Of a DNA stretch of 64,000 nt, positions 21,311-33,767 are shown piece after piece. A program made the translations under genes and the position numbers. Every line of letters begins with the position of its first letter. The first letter of the stretch is position 1. The DNA is from Apium graveolens (lineage: Eukaryota; Streptophyta; Magnoliopsida; Apiales; Apiaceae): assembly GCF_009905375.1 (NCBI RefSeq), contig NC_133647.1:3037847-3101846 (forward strand). The letters are read 5' to 3'. The notes under the pieces were generated by a model. That model had not been told where the DNA came from. It worked only from the letters and a program-made list of their open reading frames with translations, and made no database searches.

Positions 21311-23322
21311 TCTTGTGGCATAAAATAAAATTGCATTTAAAAAAATTACCATTTTAACTATAATTACAAGCATATAACTTCAATATTACTTAAATTAAAA
21401 AAACTACATTTTACGTAGTTTATGGTTAAAACAACAGATCCAATCATATCTCAAAAGAATGAGTTATTCGGTTCCTACGCCACATGAGAAAAGGCCGGCA
21501 TGAAATGTTGATATATTTGTTCAAGCGTCCACGTCCACCAAATAACGAATCAGCTGGTTCAGGATCCCAGCACGAGCAAGCTCCTCCATCAAGAGAGCAA
21601 GGAGCCAAGTTGCAAGTGCGTACACCAGATCAAGAAACGTTTTTTATAAGACTCAATTGTGTGCAAAAAGTGTGGGCGATTTTTGGAGCAACTTCTTCAT
21701 TGTTTCCTATACCTATAAAATTCAGGAAGTCACAATTGAAACAAAGGAATAAGATACATGACTATCGTTAAAAAATTTTAACTATCAAACATTATAAATC
21801 TTATGAATAAAAAATCCATCCATTTTGAGGAAAAAAGCCCATGACAATTATGATAATATACTGCGTCACAATAGGTTGTACGACTATCTTTAAATTAGAT
21901 CTAAATAATTTGAATACTAATATAAATCAAAAATCTAAAATTGATGAAAACTCGTGTAATTTGGTATAAATAAAAAAGGAACTATACAATAATATATATT
22001 TCGGTTTATGACAAATGCATATAAAAAAATTGTGCTTAAGAAATCAGTACAAATTTTTTGGGGAAGTGGATAATTCAATCATAGCAAAACTACTCATCAA
22101 TTAAATATGCTACAAATCATTTAGATGATGGCTTACAGATTTGATTGAGATAATATCGAGAAAAAGCATTTTGTTGACAATACATGAAAGTTTAGTCAAC
22201 AAATCGGGAAGGCATATCTGACAGCAATCACGAAAAAAACTCTAGATTATATTAGTCTTGTTTCTGATGATAGGAGAAAAAGTAGAAAGATAATATGAAG
22301 GATGGAGGCGGAAGGATAGTAATGGTTTTGCACATTAACGTATTTATAATAATGAGTTATGCTAATACAGTCCTATTTCGAGTACCTTCTAGAGACACAA
22401 ATAGTCCAGGCCCAATAGTCTCACATGACCTAACATATGAGCATAAAAGCCAAGCCGGGCTCAACAAAAGCATTGGATCAACCCAAAATTTTACAAAATC
22501 CACATAAATACATCAAAAATAATTTTTATAGTGAATTTATATCTAAGTGATTTCATTAGCTACAACTAGCATAATAGACCGGAATATGATGTATAAAATT
22601 TTTGAAATTTCAATTTTTTGCGATTAAAAAATTAAACTATATAATTCCCAATAATTTATTTAAAGCTAACAAAAAATACTACTGGATATATTTTATGTTC
22701 AGTTATTATTTAGACCCTTGTGTTACATTTATTGTTTTTTTTTCAGGCTTGATGATTCTATTGATAACAAATATTTTGATGTACGTGATCTTTAAGTTAA
22801 ATATGTTGTTATTTAGTGTAATTTGTGTATTGATAATTTATTGTATATGATGTAGAAGATGTCATAACACAATCACAAATTTCTTGTGTTGAAGCGGCAA
22901 TATAATGTTGTTAAATTATTTGCGGAAATGTTGATAGGTTGGGCATATCTACTATTTGTAATGAGATATATACTTTAAATTCTTTGCAGCAATGTTTATA
23001 AGTTAAGAATATCTATGGTGTGTGGATTGGTTGGCGCTAGACCACATATTGTTTTATAGTATAGAGATAAATATGGCATTATTTTAATCGTTGTCGCTTC
23101 TTTCGTGAATGATTAACCTTTTTCATATACATATTCAATTGTTGCCCAATAAAGATTTTATTGTTTAACGGGGTTGAATATAATTATATGAACAAATCAA
23201 AATCAGGATGTAAATATGATAACAGTTTATTGTATCTATCTGGATAAAACTGTTACAAAATCTCTCAAGAAATTCTAGTATTCTTCAGAAATGCTACATT
23301 ACAATGATTCTCATAGGTGTTA
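21311..23322. other. AT-rich DNA of unknown origin (right copy)
   Basis: Duplicate of 7086-9121. It shows nothing recognisable beyond two small open frames. Relative to the left copy it lacks 27 bases near 23010. Homology with the left copy ends at the GTGTTA of 23317-23322. Confidence 0.5.
21484..21771 (+). CDS. Small hypothetical ORF, 95 codons (right copy)
   Basis: Copy of 7257-7544 with two residue changes. Same tentative likeness to the N-terminus of hAT-type transposases (basic KRPRPP stretch followed by Ser/Gln-rich residues). No start context or promoter supports expression. Confidence 0.2.
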   Translation: MRKGRHEMLIYLFKRPRPPNNESAGSGSQHEQAPPSREQGAKLQVRTPDQETFFIRLNCVQKVWAIFGATSSLFPIPIKFRKSQLKQRNKIHDYR

Positions 23323-23811
23323 ATCAAAATGATAACCTATATATTACACAGTGATTTATCAATTACAATATCAATTACAAGATATGTTATAATATTTATC
23401 CTAATTTTGTACATATTCTAATTAACAACTGCGTTCCTATAAATTAGGAACCGACATATCAGTCTCTCAGCCTGTAAATACCGATTAAATCTTGACATGC
23501 ATATCCTGATGCATGTCTTCAGCCTGACGTCAATACAAATATTGAGGCCATATATTCCCAGCAAGTCCTGATGCACCTTAAAGCATTTACATGTAATATC
23601 AATAATCATATACATCGGCTTCCGGTGCCAAACTTTTCTAAATTTGATAAAAAATTTATAGATATTAATAATTAAATTTCTAATGCTAAAATGTTATTAT
23701 GAAAGAAATAATACGAGAATTTATACGATCAATAAAATTATTTCATTTTTAACATAAACTCGATCAAATCAAATCATATATTTTCTTGTGTGTATATAAT
23801 TTTCATTCATA

Positions 23812-23828
23812 TATATATATATATATTA
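23812..23828. repeat. (AT)n microsatellite
   Basis: Uninterrupted AT dinucleotides in the AT-rich region; similar short runs at 15972-15990 and 60938-60951 inside F-family LTRs. Confidence 0.85.
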
Positions 23829-25133
23829 TGATTTCAAATATTAAAATAATTCTATAATAACATGAAATAATTTTATACCAAATTAAATAATTGCAAGAAG
23901 TTCAATGTTGCATTCAAAATTTTTAAATCCATATTTAATTTTAAATATATGAAGCAATATACAATTTACATTTTTCTGTAATTAAATTATTATTTAAAAT
24001 CTTTAAAATCAATACATTTTATAAATTACATTAACTGCTAGATTCTTTAAAAAAAATTAACATTTTTCTTCTTTAGCTATATGAAATATAAATATAAATT
24101 TAAAATATTCTCTTTAAGAATTCACCTTTATTAAAAAAATTTACATACACAAAGTTGAAAATTTTAATATTACTATATTTTTTATTTTAAAATATTGGAA
24201 TATGGAAAAAAATCGGTTGAGTACTATCACATAGGTTTACCCAATCGTGCGATAATGTGGAACATATACTGAGTATTTTTAATAAATCTGATCAAGTCAA
24301 TGAAAAATCACAGTTAATCAATCTTGCGATATTGATATATAATATTTATTGACTTAGTGGGTCTCGTCTGTGGATGTAATGTTACATACACCTTATTTCA
24401 TTGATATAACATTCTCGTAGATTCAATAAACAAACTTTCGAAATATGCTAACTGAAAAATGGACTTCAACTGGATCAAGCTGTGATACATTTGTGAAAAA
24501 ATGTCAAATTTAGTGTTTTTTTAAATCGAATAGATTCTGATGCTAAGTTCGAAATAAGCTTAAATATATGGTTCTAAATAAAAAATTGAAAAACTAATGA
24601 ATTGTGAGTACACTTAACATTGCTTCAGTTATTGCAAAATTATTTACTTATCAAGTTTTTTGCGCTCAATTTAGTCAAATGACTTAAATTCAACATTTTT
24701 TTTAAAAATTATATTACATATACTTTCTAACAATATCTTTTCTATTGAATAAACACACATTTTAAACTTTATTTATTTTTCATATTAGTGTGAACATGAT
24801 TATTGACATTGTTAATTAATTATTTTATATAATATCATATATTTTAATAAAACAGTTACTTAAACACATATTACATTATTTAAAAAATACATGTTATGTC
24901 TTAATTTATTAATATTTTTTGTATAGTAGTTATAATTCTATGTTAAATATTGATCAAAATCTTTATTTTAATTGCAACTTTAATTATTTAGAAATATATA
25001 GCTAGCTAAATCAATACATATGAAAGAGAAAACATGACTAAATGGTAAGTTCATGAATTGTAATAAGGAATTGAAAATTATACTCTTTAGCAACACAAAC
25101 ATATTAAGTGCTCGATTAAAAATATAAAAGATA

Positions 25134-25205
25134 TAGTGGCCCGGTTGTATTGGAGTATGAGAACTAATGGGTAGATTGTGGTTTGATTCCTGCCAACAAC
25201 ATTTA
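25134..25205 (+). other. Possible tRNA-derived SINE head (A- and B-box like)
   Basis: TAGTGGCCCGGTTGTATTGG resembles an A box, and about 45 bases on GGTTTGATTCC matches the B-box consensus GGTTCGANTCC with one change. An AT-rich tail follows. A tRNA cloverleaf is not evident. It could equally be chance in a short GC-richer patch. Confidence 0.25.
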
Positions 25206-25609
25206 TTTATTAATAGTAGATATATAGGAAAATCCGTCATTTAACATGAATAAAATGTCTCACTAATTTTATAACTATGTTGGACAAATGAATAAAGAAT
25301 AATTAATTACATAGACAGAGAAAAAATATATAATTTTATTTTTAACGTATATATAACTTTCTCATGTACAAACTTTTTAACACATAAATAACTTGAATTT
25401 AACATCATTTGTTAACTAAAAATTAAAATTTTATTTCATTCACGTATTTTAATTATTCGATATAAGTATAAAGTTCACTAATACAAAATAAGGTCAATAA
25501 ATTTAAAATTTTATTTTTTAGTATAGATGTATGTTAAACCATAGATGAGTAAATTTTGTTAAATTGATATTATATACTTCTCAAATATCATTTTCGGGTT
25601 CACCAATAC

Positions 25610-26740
25610 TGTTAGGTATGAAGTGTAACACAGGGTGAATGTGCTTTTTTGATTTTCTTGATTCAATTCTTGAAAATTAAATAGTGTTTAGGTTTTGGAA
25701 CTCAACAACTAGGTAATAACTTTGTAATGATAAATGAACACAATTAATTTATCAAAACTCACTTGATTTATCTGTTCTTTAATAATAAGAACTCAGCTGC
25801 TTCTCTTGAGAGAATACAACATTTCTAGATCTGTTTTATTACTTCTAAATAAAGGACCCATGAAATTTTTATAGAGCAACATACATAACTTACAAAGATT
25901 ACACTAAAATGGACTAACACATATTCTAAAGTCTATTTATCTATTTACACTTTAAGTGCAACAAATCTTTATACAATCTAATAGGTCTGTTAACCTCATT
26001 TGTCCAGTTCATCTTGCCCTTGATCTTGATTGTTCAAGCTATATTTGTAGAATTTTCGATTCAATGATATAATTGTTTGTTGACTGATATTCTTAGATAT
26101 TCAAGTTGTATGTATTCTTAATTTTGAAGCTGTTGTCTAGATCTATTCTACTGTATAGAGAAGTCATATATCGATATGTAGAATGAATTATCAATATCTC
26201 TACTTCTCTATAAGTATTATGACTTGTTTATATCTCCAGTTCTCTATAAGTAGATTTTGACTGATCGATATCTCCAGTTCTCTACATAGGCTTTTGACTT
26301 GTCGATATCTCCAATTCTCTACAAGTAAATTTTGACATGTCGATATCTCCAGTTCTCTATAAGTAGATCTTGACTTGTCAATATCTTCACTTCTATACAA
26401 GCAGATTGACTTGCCGATATCTCTTTGGACTTCTATACAAGTCATTTTTGACTTCTTGACAGATATCCCTATACATCTTACTCATTGACTTATAATATTT
26501 TTCCCAAAACAACATTATTAAATTCCAAACTTCTACACTTCTCTTTGAGGTATGATCATGATTAATTATCTTCCAGAGTTTGTTCCTTATCTTGATGGTT
26601 GTTCATAGAAAAATCTTCCTTAACACTTTTACAAACTCAAGAAATATTAATATATAATACAATAAGATTATCATACAACTGATTCTTAGGGTTGTCGAAG
26701 TGACTTAGTCTTGTTATATATAGATATTTCTTGCACAATA
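25610..26740 (-). repeat. 3' LTR of element E (1131 bp) with 38-bp array
   Basis: TG at 25610 and CACAATA at 26740 (TG mutated to TA on the element strand). GACTTGTCGATATCTC-type units start at 26221, 26259, 26296, 26334 and 26372, about 38 bp apart. Polypurine tract TTAGGGAGAT follows at 26741-26755 on the minus strand. Confidence 0.8.
25866..25873 (-). promoter_or_regulatory. TATA box in E LTR
   Basis: TATAAAAA on the minus strand, roughly 300-600 bases downstream of the motif array in the direction of transcription. Confidence 0.45.
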
Positions 26741-26899
26741 ATCTCCCTAATTTTGTGAGAAGATTACTTGTCACAAATTCATGCTTGATAACAAGACTAA
26801 CCCCAAGCTAAAATTTAAATAAAAGAACTAGCAGATTGACAAAGTACAAATTTCATACATTCTTGTTGTTACATTCAAAATTGAATTTATAGAATAAGC

Positions 26900-28049
26900 T
26901 AAAAATTTTATATCCTGGTCTTCTCAAACATCTCAATTTCCTTAGCATTCTTTATATCATTTGTTTCCTTCTCATCCTTCTCCCTTACATGCCATTCATA
27001 TCTTTCTTTTAACCTTTCAGCCAGTTCCACCTTCCTCATCTTGGTAAAAGCATCATTTCCATTCATCAAACTAATTACTCTTTCAAGTTCTATAGTTGAG
27101 TAATTTTTAATCACTTCTTTGCCGAGCAAATTGAATGTGCCATCTTTAAAATAAATTTTCACCTCTCCTAGAATTTCAACACAGACTTTGACTATTTCTT
27201 CAGCTAATTGATTGTGGTAGTAATCATCTGATATTTCTTCTGAAATTGGCTGAAAATCCTTTTGATTGAAGCAATTCCATATAGCACTAGTTTCAATTTT
27301 TATTTGCTTTAGTTTTCTTCAATAGATTTGAAGTGAGTTTTGGTAGGTAGTTTGAATGATGGAGGTTTTGACAGTTTCTTCGTAAAGATTTGGTTGGCTT
27401 AAATAGGTATTTTGAGAAGGGAGTTGGCTGTGAGTTTGTTTAAGTATTTAGGCTTTGAGGTTTGGATATTTTGAGTTTGTGTTTGGCTATGAAGTCAGGT
27501 TGAGGTTTGTAGAGTTTTGGATACTTGGCTTATATGTGTTTTTTTGGTGTCTTTACCATCTCCTCTACCCTTCTTCCTTTCTCCATCTTTCCCTTTCTTC
27601 TGCTCATCCTTGCTGCCATTTGCTTCCTTATGACTCCCACTTCTTTTGTTTGATTGACTAGGATTTGAGTCAAAAGATTTGTGTTCATCTTTCTTTTGCT
27701 CATCATCATCCAATTCGTCATCTTTTTCATTGATTTTGGTTTGTGGGAGTATGGCATTTGCATTTTTCAAGTACCTTGCAAAGATCTTGATCATCTCAAT
27801 ATCCTCATTTGTCTTGATCTTTTTTGTCATTAAGTCAGTCTCAGAAGTCATCATCAGCTTCTTATTTGTCATGACACAATACTTATATAATTGAAAGTGT
27901 ATGAATCTCCTGATGTTAAAGCATATGTAGGCCACTCCTTTGCTAGGTTTCAAATAGGCTTCAGGAAAAGTTTCTTGTTGACCTGATTTTAGTTTATGTA
28001 GGAAAAGAGTGTCCTTTGGACCCATCACTTTGACATTATTGATGGATAT
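26900..28049 (-). pseudogene. Element E extra ORF, C-terminal piece
   Basis: Two main frames: 27495 up to the B insertion, with FPEAYLKPSKGVAYICF and a long D/E/K/S-rich tail, and 26908-27162, with KIYFKDGTFNLLGKEVI and a charged helix-like end. Both match copy G (18186-18566 and 17214-17663). Interrupted at 28049 by the insertion of B, and continued at 47346. A low-complexity charged middle and charged C-terminus are visible; no catalytic motif. Confidence 0.65.
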
Positions 28050-28597
28050 TGTTAGATATATTTGAGATGTCATGTCTAATATGATTTGTGTTTAGTTTTC
28101 AGAACTTAACAACAGGACAAATCAAGACTTACTGAAATCAGGACTTACTGGAAGTCAGAACTTAATATCAGAACTTAAGTATGGGAACACTTTCATATAA
28201 GGAAGGAAACTGATTTACAGTAGAAGATCGAGACTAAAACAAAAGAAGATATACATGGAAAGCGTTAGAATACTAGAAGACTTGTAGAAGATATCTGATT
28301 GATATATTTTAGGAGACAGAATTATATTCCATATCAATTAGAATATATCTTGTAACTGTGTAGTATATAAACACAGACTTAGGGTTTACACTATATATGT
28401 TATCATTATCGAGAAGATTATACATTGTAACCTAGCAGCTCTTAGTGATATTTGTTAATCACTGAGAGAGAACAGCAGTTCATATTGTAACAGAGTTTAT
28501 TCAATATACTTGATCTTTGTTACATACTTGTGTTAAATCGATTTGATTGTGTAAACACTGTATTCAACCCCCTTTTACAGTGTTGTGTGATCTAACA
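28050..28597 (+). repeat. 5' LTR of element B (548 bp)
   Basis: TGTTAGATATATTTGAGATG to ATCTAACA. TATA box TATATAAA at 28364-28371. AAGTTCTGAT-type words (also reversed, TCAGAACTTAA) lie upstream of it. Clearly related to the D LTR but diverged. Confidence 0.9.
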
Positions 28598-28599
28598 AT

Positions 28600-28606
28600 T
28601 GGTATT
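28600..28606 (+). other. Primer-binding site remnant at a deletion breakpoint
   Basis: TGGTAT, the start of the initiator-Met tRNA site used by copia elements (complete TGGTATCAGAGCC in element D at 46458-46470). After six bases the sequence jumps to CACAAAAAGTTC inside RT. Copy A has the same jump. Confidence 0.8.
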
Positions 28607-29890
28607 CACAAAAAGTTCTTAACCATAAGGATATTTTTGGCTTATGCTGCTCACAAAAAGTTCAAAGTCTTTCAAATGGATGTGAAAAGTGCTTTTCTCA
28701 ATGGAGAATTGGAGAAAGAGGTATATGTTGAACAACCTCTAGGCTTTGTAGATCCCAAATTACCAAATCATGTCTACAGGCTTGACAAAGCACTTTATGG
28801 CCTTAAGCAAGCTCCAAGAGCATGGTATGAGACTTTAGCTCAATTTCTTCTGGAAAGTGGATTTAATAGAGGCACAATTGACAAAACACTGTTCTACCTC
28901 AATCATGGAAATGACTTACTTTTGGTACAGATATATGTTGATGATATCATCTTTAGTTCTACAAATGCCAAACTTTGTAAAAGGTTTACAAAGCTAATGC
29001 AGTCAAGATATCAAATGAGTATGATGGGAGAACTTAGTTATTTTCTGGGACTTCAAGTCAAGCAAAATGAAGAAGGTACTTTTATCTGTCAATCCAAGTA
29101 CACCAGAAATTTACTAAAGAAATTTGGAATACAAGACTGTTCAGCTGCATCCACTCCCATGGCCACTGCAACCAAGTTAGATAAAGATACTGGTTCATCA
29201 GTAGATATTACTAACTACAGAGATATGATTGTCTCTTTACTCTATTTAACTACAAGTAGACCTGATATCATGTATGATACCTGTCTTTATGCAAAATTTC
29301 AGGCTGATCCAAGAGAACCTCATCTAATAGCTGTGAAAAGAATTTTCAAGTACCTTAAGGGTACAGCTGATCTAGGATTGTGGTATACTAGAGAATCAGA
29401 CTTTAAGCTAATAGGTTACTCAGATGCCGATTTTGTAGGATGCAAAATAGACAGGAAAAGCACTAATGGAAGCTGCCAATTTCTTGGAGGCATATTGGTT
29501 TTTTGGTTTAACAAGAAATAGAAATCAATTTCCACATCAACTGCAGAAGCAGAATATATTGCTGCAGGAAGCTGTTGTGCACAGATTCTTTGGATGAAGA
29601 ATCAGTTACTGGACTATGGGTTAGAATTTTTTAAAATACCCTTTTACTATGATAATCAAAGTGCTATTGCTATGACAGGTAATCCAGTTCAACACTCAAT
29701 GACAAAGCACATCAGCATTAGGTACCATTTCATAAGGGAAAATGTGATGGAAGGTACAGTCGAAATGCATTTTGTTCCAACAGATCAACAACTAACAGAT
29801 ATCTTCACAAAACCACTGTGTGAAGCTACTTTTACAAGACTGGTAAATGAACTTGGAATGGTTTTAGGTTCTTTTTCTAAATCTTCTTAG
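28607..29890 (+). pseudogene. Reverse transcriptase / RNase H fragment of element B
   Basis: Open from 28547 to 29521 (the first ~20 codons are LTR and junction). RT starts at the [19 protein letters not shown] block. YVDD is at 28934-28945. RNase H follows with SDADFVG and [13 protein letters not shown] at 29519-29521 cuts it; the same frame region resumes at 29594-29890 with [30 protein letters not shown] and DIFTKPLCEATF. The early fingers of RT are missing, so no active enzyme is expected. Confidence 0.88.
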
Positions 29891-31440
29891 TTTTTGTTCT
29901 CATGCATTAGACTTTATGATCAGTGTTTACAAATTATCTTATCTTCATGTAATCTGTGCTTAAATTGTAATACATTAAATGCTGATTATTATCTGATGTG
30001 ATTCTATATACTCTGATAGTGTTTTGAATTTTCTGTGACTATTCAATCCAATGAGGATTATTGTGCTAGATGCTGACCTAGTAGTCTTTAACATACTATA
30101 AATCTTATGTTTGAATTAGTTGTTTATGTGGAAACTCATTAACACAAGCAAATTCTGATTTAGAGCTTAGTCAAATTTACTTTGTGTATCTTATTACTAA
30201 GTTACAAACTAGATTCTTGCTTCTTATCTGTCAAATTCTGATGTTATTAAATCTTAAGGATGAACTAAATGTTGATAAGCCTCACTTATCTAAAGAAAAG
30301 AAAAGAAAAGAAAATTGAAATCAGATACTCCTTTGAGATCTAGAGTAAATATGTGGAAGGGAAGACCCAAGTGCATTGCTGGTATTAAGTAATATGCATT
30401 AGAAAAGCAAATAAATTTTTCATGGTGACTTTTCACATTCTCTGATTACTGGAGAAATACTCTGATAATAGCATAAATTCTGATAGCAGTTGTGACCCAT
30501 TTACACTGAGAAGCCACTGTGAAAAAGAATTCAAAAGATGCATAAAATGAGCACAAACAGTTGAGGTGGACTCATGCACAAATTTATCCTATAGTACACT
30601 TCATTATTAATGACAGATTTTAAGCACTTTTCTTAGTTATGCCTTATTTCTAAGATGTACTGAAGATTATCAGACTTTAATCTTTATCTGATATTTTTCT
30701 AAAATGCACACACTCTCACTCCATATGAATGATGAAAATTACTGTGGTAATTAAGTTGTTTTTCACAAACAGTTAAGTGTCATTAACACAAATTCTGAGG
30801 ACAAGTTCTGATGGAAGTTTTGATGATTAAACTCTGAAGAAACAAGTCAGTATCTGTATGCAGAATCACAGAAACAAACATTCACTTTTTGAGTACAGAA
30901 GCCATGTCCTGATGACTGTTAAAATCTTATAATAGTCAAGTTATGCTATTAAATTCTGATGGAAACTCTGATGCTTACGTGGCATTATTTTTTACTTGAC
31001 TTATTTGTGGTAAATTCTGTAACGGTCATATTTAATCAGAATATAATTAGGTGAGATAAAAACAGTCATAATCATTTGGGTTAGTGGTAAACATGTTTGT
31101 CTTGAAAAACTGCATGTGCACAGTAATTATTACTTATTTCCCGTGCCCACTAACTCCTGCTTTAACTATTGACTGTTCACATATTGCCAGGTGTAAACTG
31201 TCTGTCATATTTCACGTGGGTTGTATAAATAAGAAAGTTAAAAGAATTTACAATCTTTTACCTACATCTCTCATTCTCTTATCTCTTTTATTTTCTCTCA
31301 CCCACTAATATTCTTTGAAGCCTGTTAATCTTTACTTCATCTACTTGAACTGTATTTCTTGATGAATGTTTTGATTAAAATTTTGGTTACTAATAATTTG
31401 TGATGATTTGACAAATAAATGTTGAATTTGAATCGACATA
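29891..31440 (+). other. Spacer after pol in element B
   Basis: Counterpart of 10885-12439. No credible gene; many TTCTGAT words, an (AAAAG)n tract at 30293-30314, and the internal promoter at its end. The 74-codon frame at 31084-31308 overlies promoter and leader. Confidence 0.6.
31224..31231 (+). promoter_or_regulatory. Internal TATA box of element B
   Basis: TATAAATA followed by a CT-rich leader (31262-31306). In B the N-terminal half of the extra ORF that should follow has been deleted near 31310-31440. Confidence 0.5.
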
Positions 31441-31881
31441 TCCTGAGCTACACTTGAGAAAGTTGAAGCAATTGAGAAGATTCAAGAGAAACAACAGGTC
31501 CAAATTTCTGAGGTCCTACAAAATCAAGCTTCTCAAAAAGCTCAATTGGATGAAATTTGATCTTCAGTAGAACTTCTTCTCTCACTCCTACTACCTGATG
31601 ATGCCAAAAAGGGGGAGAAGATAGTTAAGTCCAAATGCTCTAATGATCAAATACTAAAGAAGAAAGATGATGAAACTGATGACCAGGGAAACCCTAGCAA
31701 GGGTAGAGGTCAAGTTCAAAGTAAAGGGAAGAGCAGCAAGGTTTCTTCAAGGAAACTAATTACTGATGCAAGCAAATCTTCTATTCAAAAGAAGACAAGT
31801 TCTGAAGCTGCTCAAACTCAAAATCTGATAGCAAGTACTGAAACTTAAAATCTGATATCAAGTTTTGATGAGCAAAGTCTG

Positions 31882-33324
31882 ATGACAAAGGCTGATGTTC
31901 TGATACAAGGTGGAAGTCAAGATTCTCAGAAGTTCTTGCAAACTCTAAAGCTGAAGGGGAAGCAGACTACAGTTTACTACAAAGATCCTAAAATTCAGAC
32001 ACTTGATGAGGAGATTGCTAAAAGATTATTTTTGAAACATAATCCAGGAATGGATCTGGAAAATCTCAAGGAAGAAGAAGCTAGATTTAAAGCTGAAAAG
32101 AAAAATCTAAAGCCAAAAGCTTCTGTTGCAAAGAAACCTTCAAGGCCTAAGGTGAAAGGCATTGTGATCAAAGAAAAGTCAATTTCTGAGGCATTTAAAG
32201 CCAAGACTAGATCACAATCTGAGATTGATCCTAAGTCAAAAGGAAAAGAAAATGTTGATGAACCAATCAAGCCACTGGAGATTAAAATTCCTCAAAATTT
32301 GATAAAACCAGTGTGCAAAATGGTTCAAGTTACTGATGATACTCTTGCTGAAGACAAAGATGTTCAAACTTTGAAAAGAAAGAAGATTTCTGAAGAATCA
32401 AAGACAACCTCTGACAAAGCTCAAGTTGTTCAGAGTGAGGAACAACAAGCTACAACAGAATTAGCAAGTTATGATAAAATCAAGAAATCAACCTCTGACA
32501 GTGCTCAAGTTGATTTAGAAAAGATGGAAGTAGCTGATAAAAAGAAACTTCTGTGGAAAAATGTCAAACTATCAGATCCAAAGAAAAGCCAATTGTTATC
32601 TGATTTCATGACTGTTGGATTGAAAGCCAGAGAAGCAAAAGACAGGGCTGGACTAGGTTCTGATGAAGCTAAGATCAAGACAGGAGTTGAAGTTGCTACT
32701 GGAGATCCATTTCTATTGACTAACAGACCTCTTGAAGATGTTACACAGAAACACCTTGATAAGGTTATCTCTGTTCAAGTGGTACTGGATGTTCATGACA
32801 TGCACAATGTCATGGAAAATCTGATTCTATTTCTTGAAGATGGAAGGACATATCAGATGTCAGAATCAGATGTGCTGAACAAATCATTGAAAGAACTTCA
32901 ATTCTTTCATTACCTTTTAGAGGTAAAGTCTGATATTACCAAGAGATTGTCAAATTTCATATTGAAGACCATAAGAGATAAAGCAAGAATTTCTTGTTCA
33001 AGAGTTACATAATTCATTCCTAATATTGTTGAAGATGATGGAAGTGAAACTCCAATGAAGAAGGATTCTTCTAAGCTTGAAGTGATACTGAATGAGAAAT
33101 GTTTGTGCTACAATGAAGATTCTTCTAATCCTAGGGTAATAAGAATGAATGATGGTTTAGAAAGAAACCATATCTCTACTTTAAGGATTGCAATCTATCA
33201 GATTGGAAGTCAGAATGAAGAGATGAAGCAAGTCAAGACTACAATGTCTCAAGTCCTGAGGATTAAAGAAGAAAAGCTGATATCAAGCTTTGTCAAGAAT
33301 CATTATGGAATTAGATTGACTTAG
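31882..33324 (+). pseudogene. Extra ORF of D family, C-terminal half (element B)
   Basis: Open from 31882 to a TAA at 33010-33012, then the same frame stays open to 33324. Upstream the frame is closed by TAA near 31846 and TGA near 31558, so the start at 31882 is only the first Met. Residues 1-200 are Lys/Ser/Glu-rich and probably disordered. Residues 290-480 align with the C-terminus of the D extra ORF (VYH-RE... and RIAIYQIGSQNEEMKQVK against DLRAAIFQTGEDSAELKDAK) and look alpha-helical. Ends 140 bases before the polypurine tract. Function unknown; position is that of the SIRE envelope-like ORF. Confidence 0.7.
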
Positions 33325-33450
33325 TAAGATTGATAAAAGCTACAAGGACTGTAAGTTGTAGTTTGTTATCTAGTTAAACTCTTATTGCATTTGTACTTAA
33401 ATGTTTTTGACATCATCAAATCTATTAACTTGTATATTTTGCATAATTTA

Positions 33451-33465
33451 CAAGTTGGGGGAGAT
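33451..33465 (+). other. Polypurine tract of element B
   Basis: CAAGTTGGGGGAGAT immediately before the 3' LTR start. Confidence 0.85.
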
Positions 33466-33767
33466 TGTTTGATATATTTGAGATGTCATGTCTAATATGA
33501 TTTGTGTTTAGTTTTCAGAACTTAACAACAGGACAAATCAGGACTTACTGAAATCAGGACGTACTAGAAGTCAGAACTTAATATCAGAACTTAAGGTCAA
33601 ATCAGAACTTAAGTACGGGAAGACTTTCATATAAGGAAGGAAGCTGATTTACAGTTGAAGATCGAGACTAAAACAAAAGAAGATATGCATGGAAAGAGTT
33701 ATAAGACTAGAAGACTTATAGAAGATATCTGATTGATATATTTTAGGAGACAAAATTGTATTCCATA
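33466..33767 (+). repeat. 3' LTR of element B, first part
   Basis: Begins TGTTTGATATATTTGAG and matches the 5' LTR up to CCATA, where element D is inserted. It has a short internal duplication around 33590-33615 (AGGTCAAATCAGAACTTAAG) that the 5' LTR lacks. Confidence 0.9.

Larger units (their letters stand above)
23323..25609. other. AT-rich region without recognisable gene
   Basis: Very A+T-rich DNA with an (AT)n run at 23812-23828 and no convincing coding frame on either strand. It is missing from the left copy, where it was lost with the E LTR in a deletion. It may be the only non-retroelement host DNA in the window. A possible pol III-type segment is listed separately. Confidence 0.4.

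Noticed and set aside
24980..25240. Minus-strand 86-codon frame in the AT-rich region
   Set aside because: No domain and composition typical of chance frames in AT-rich DNA; it overlaps the possible pol III boxes.
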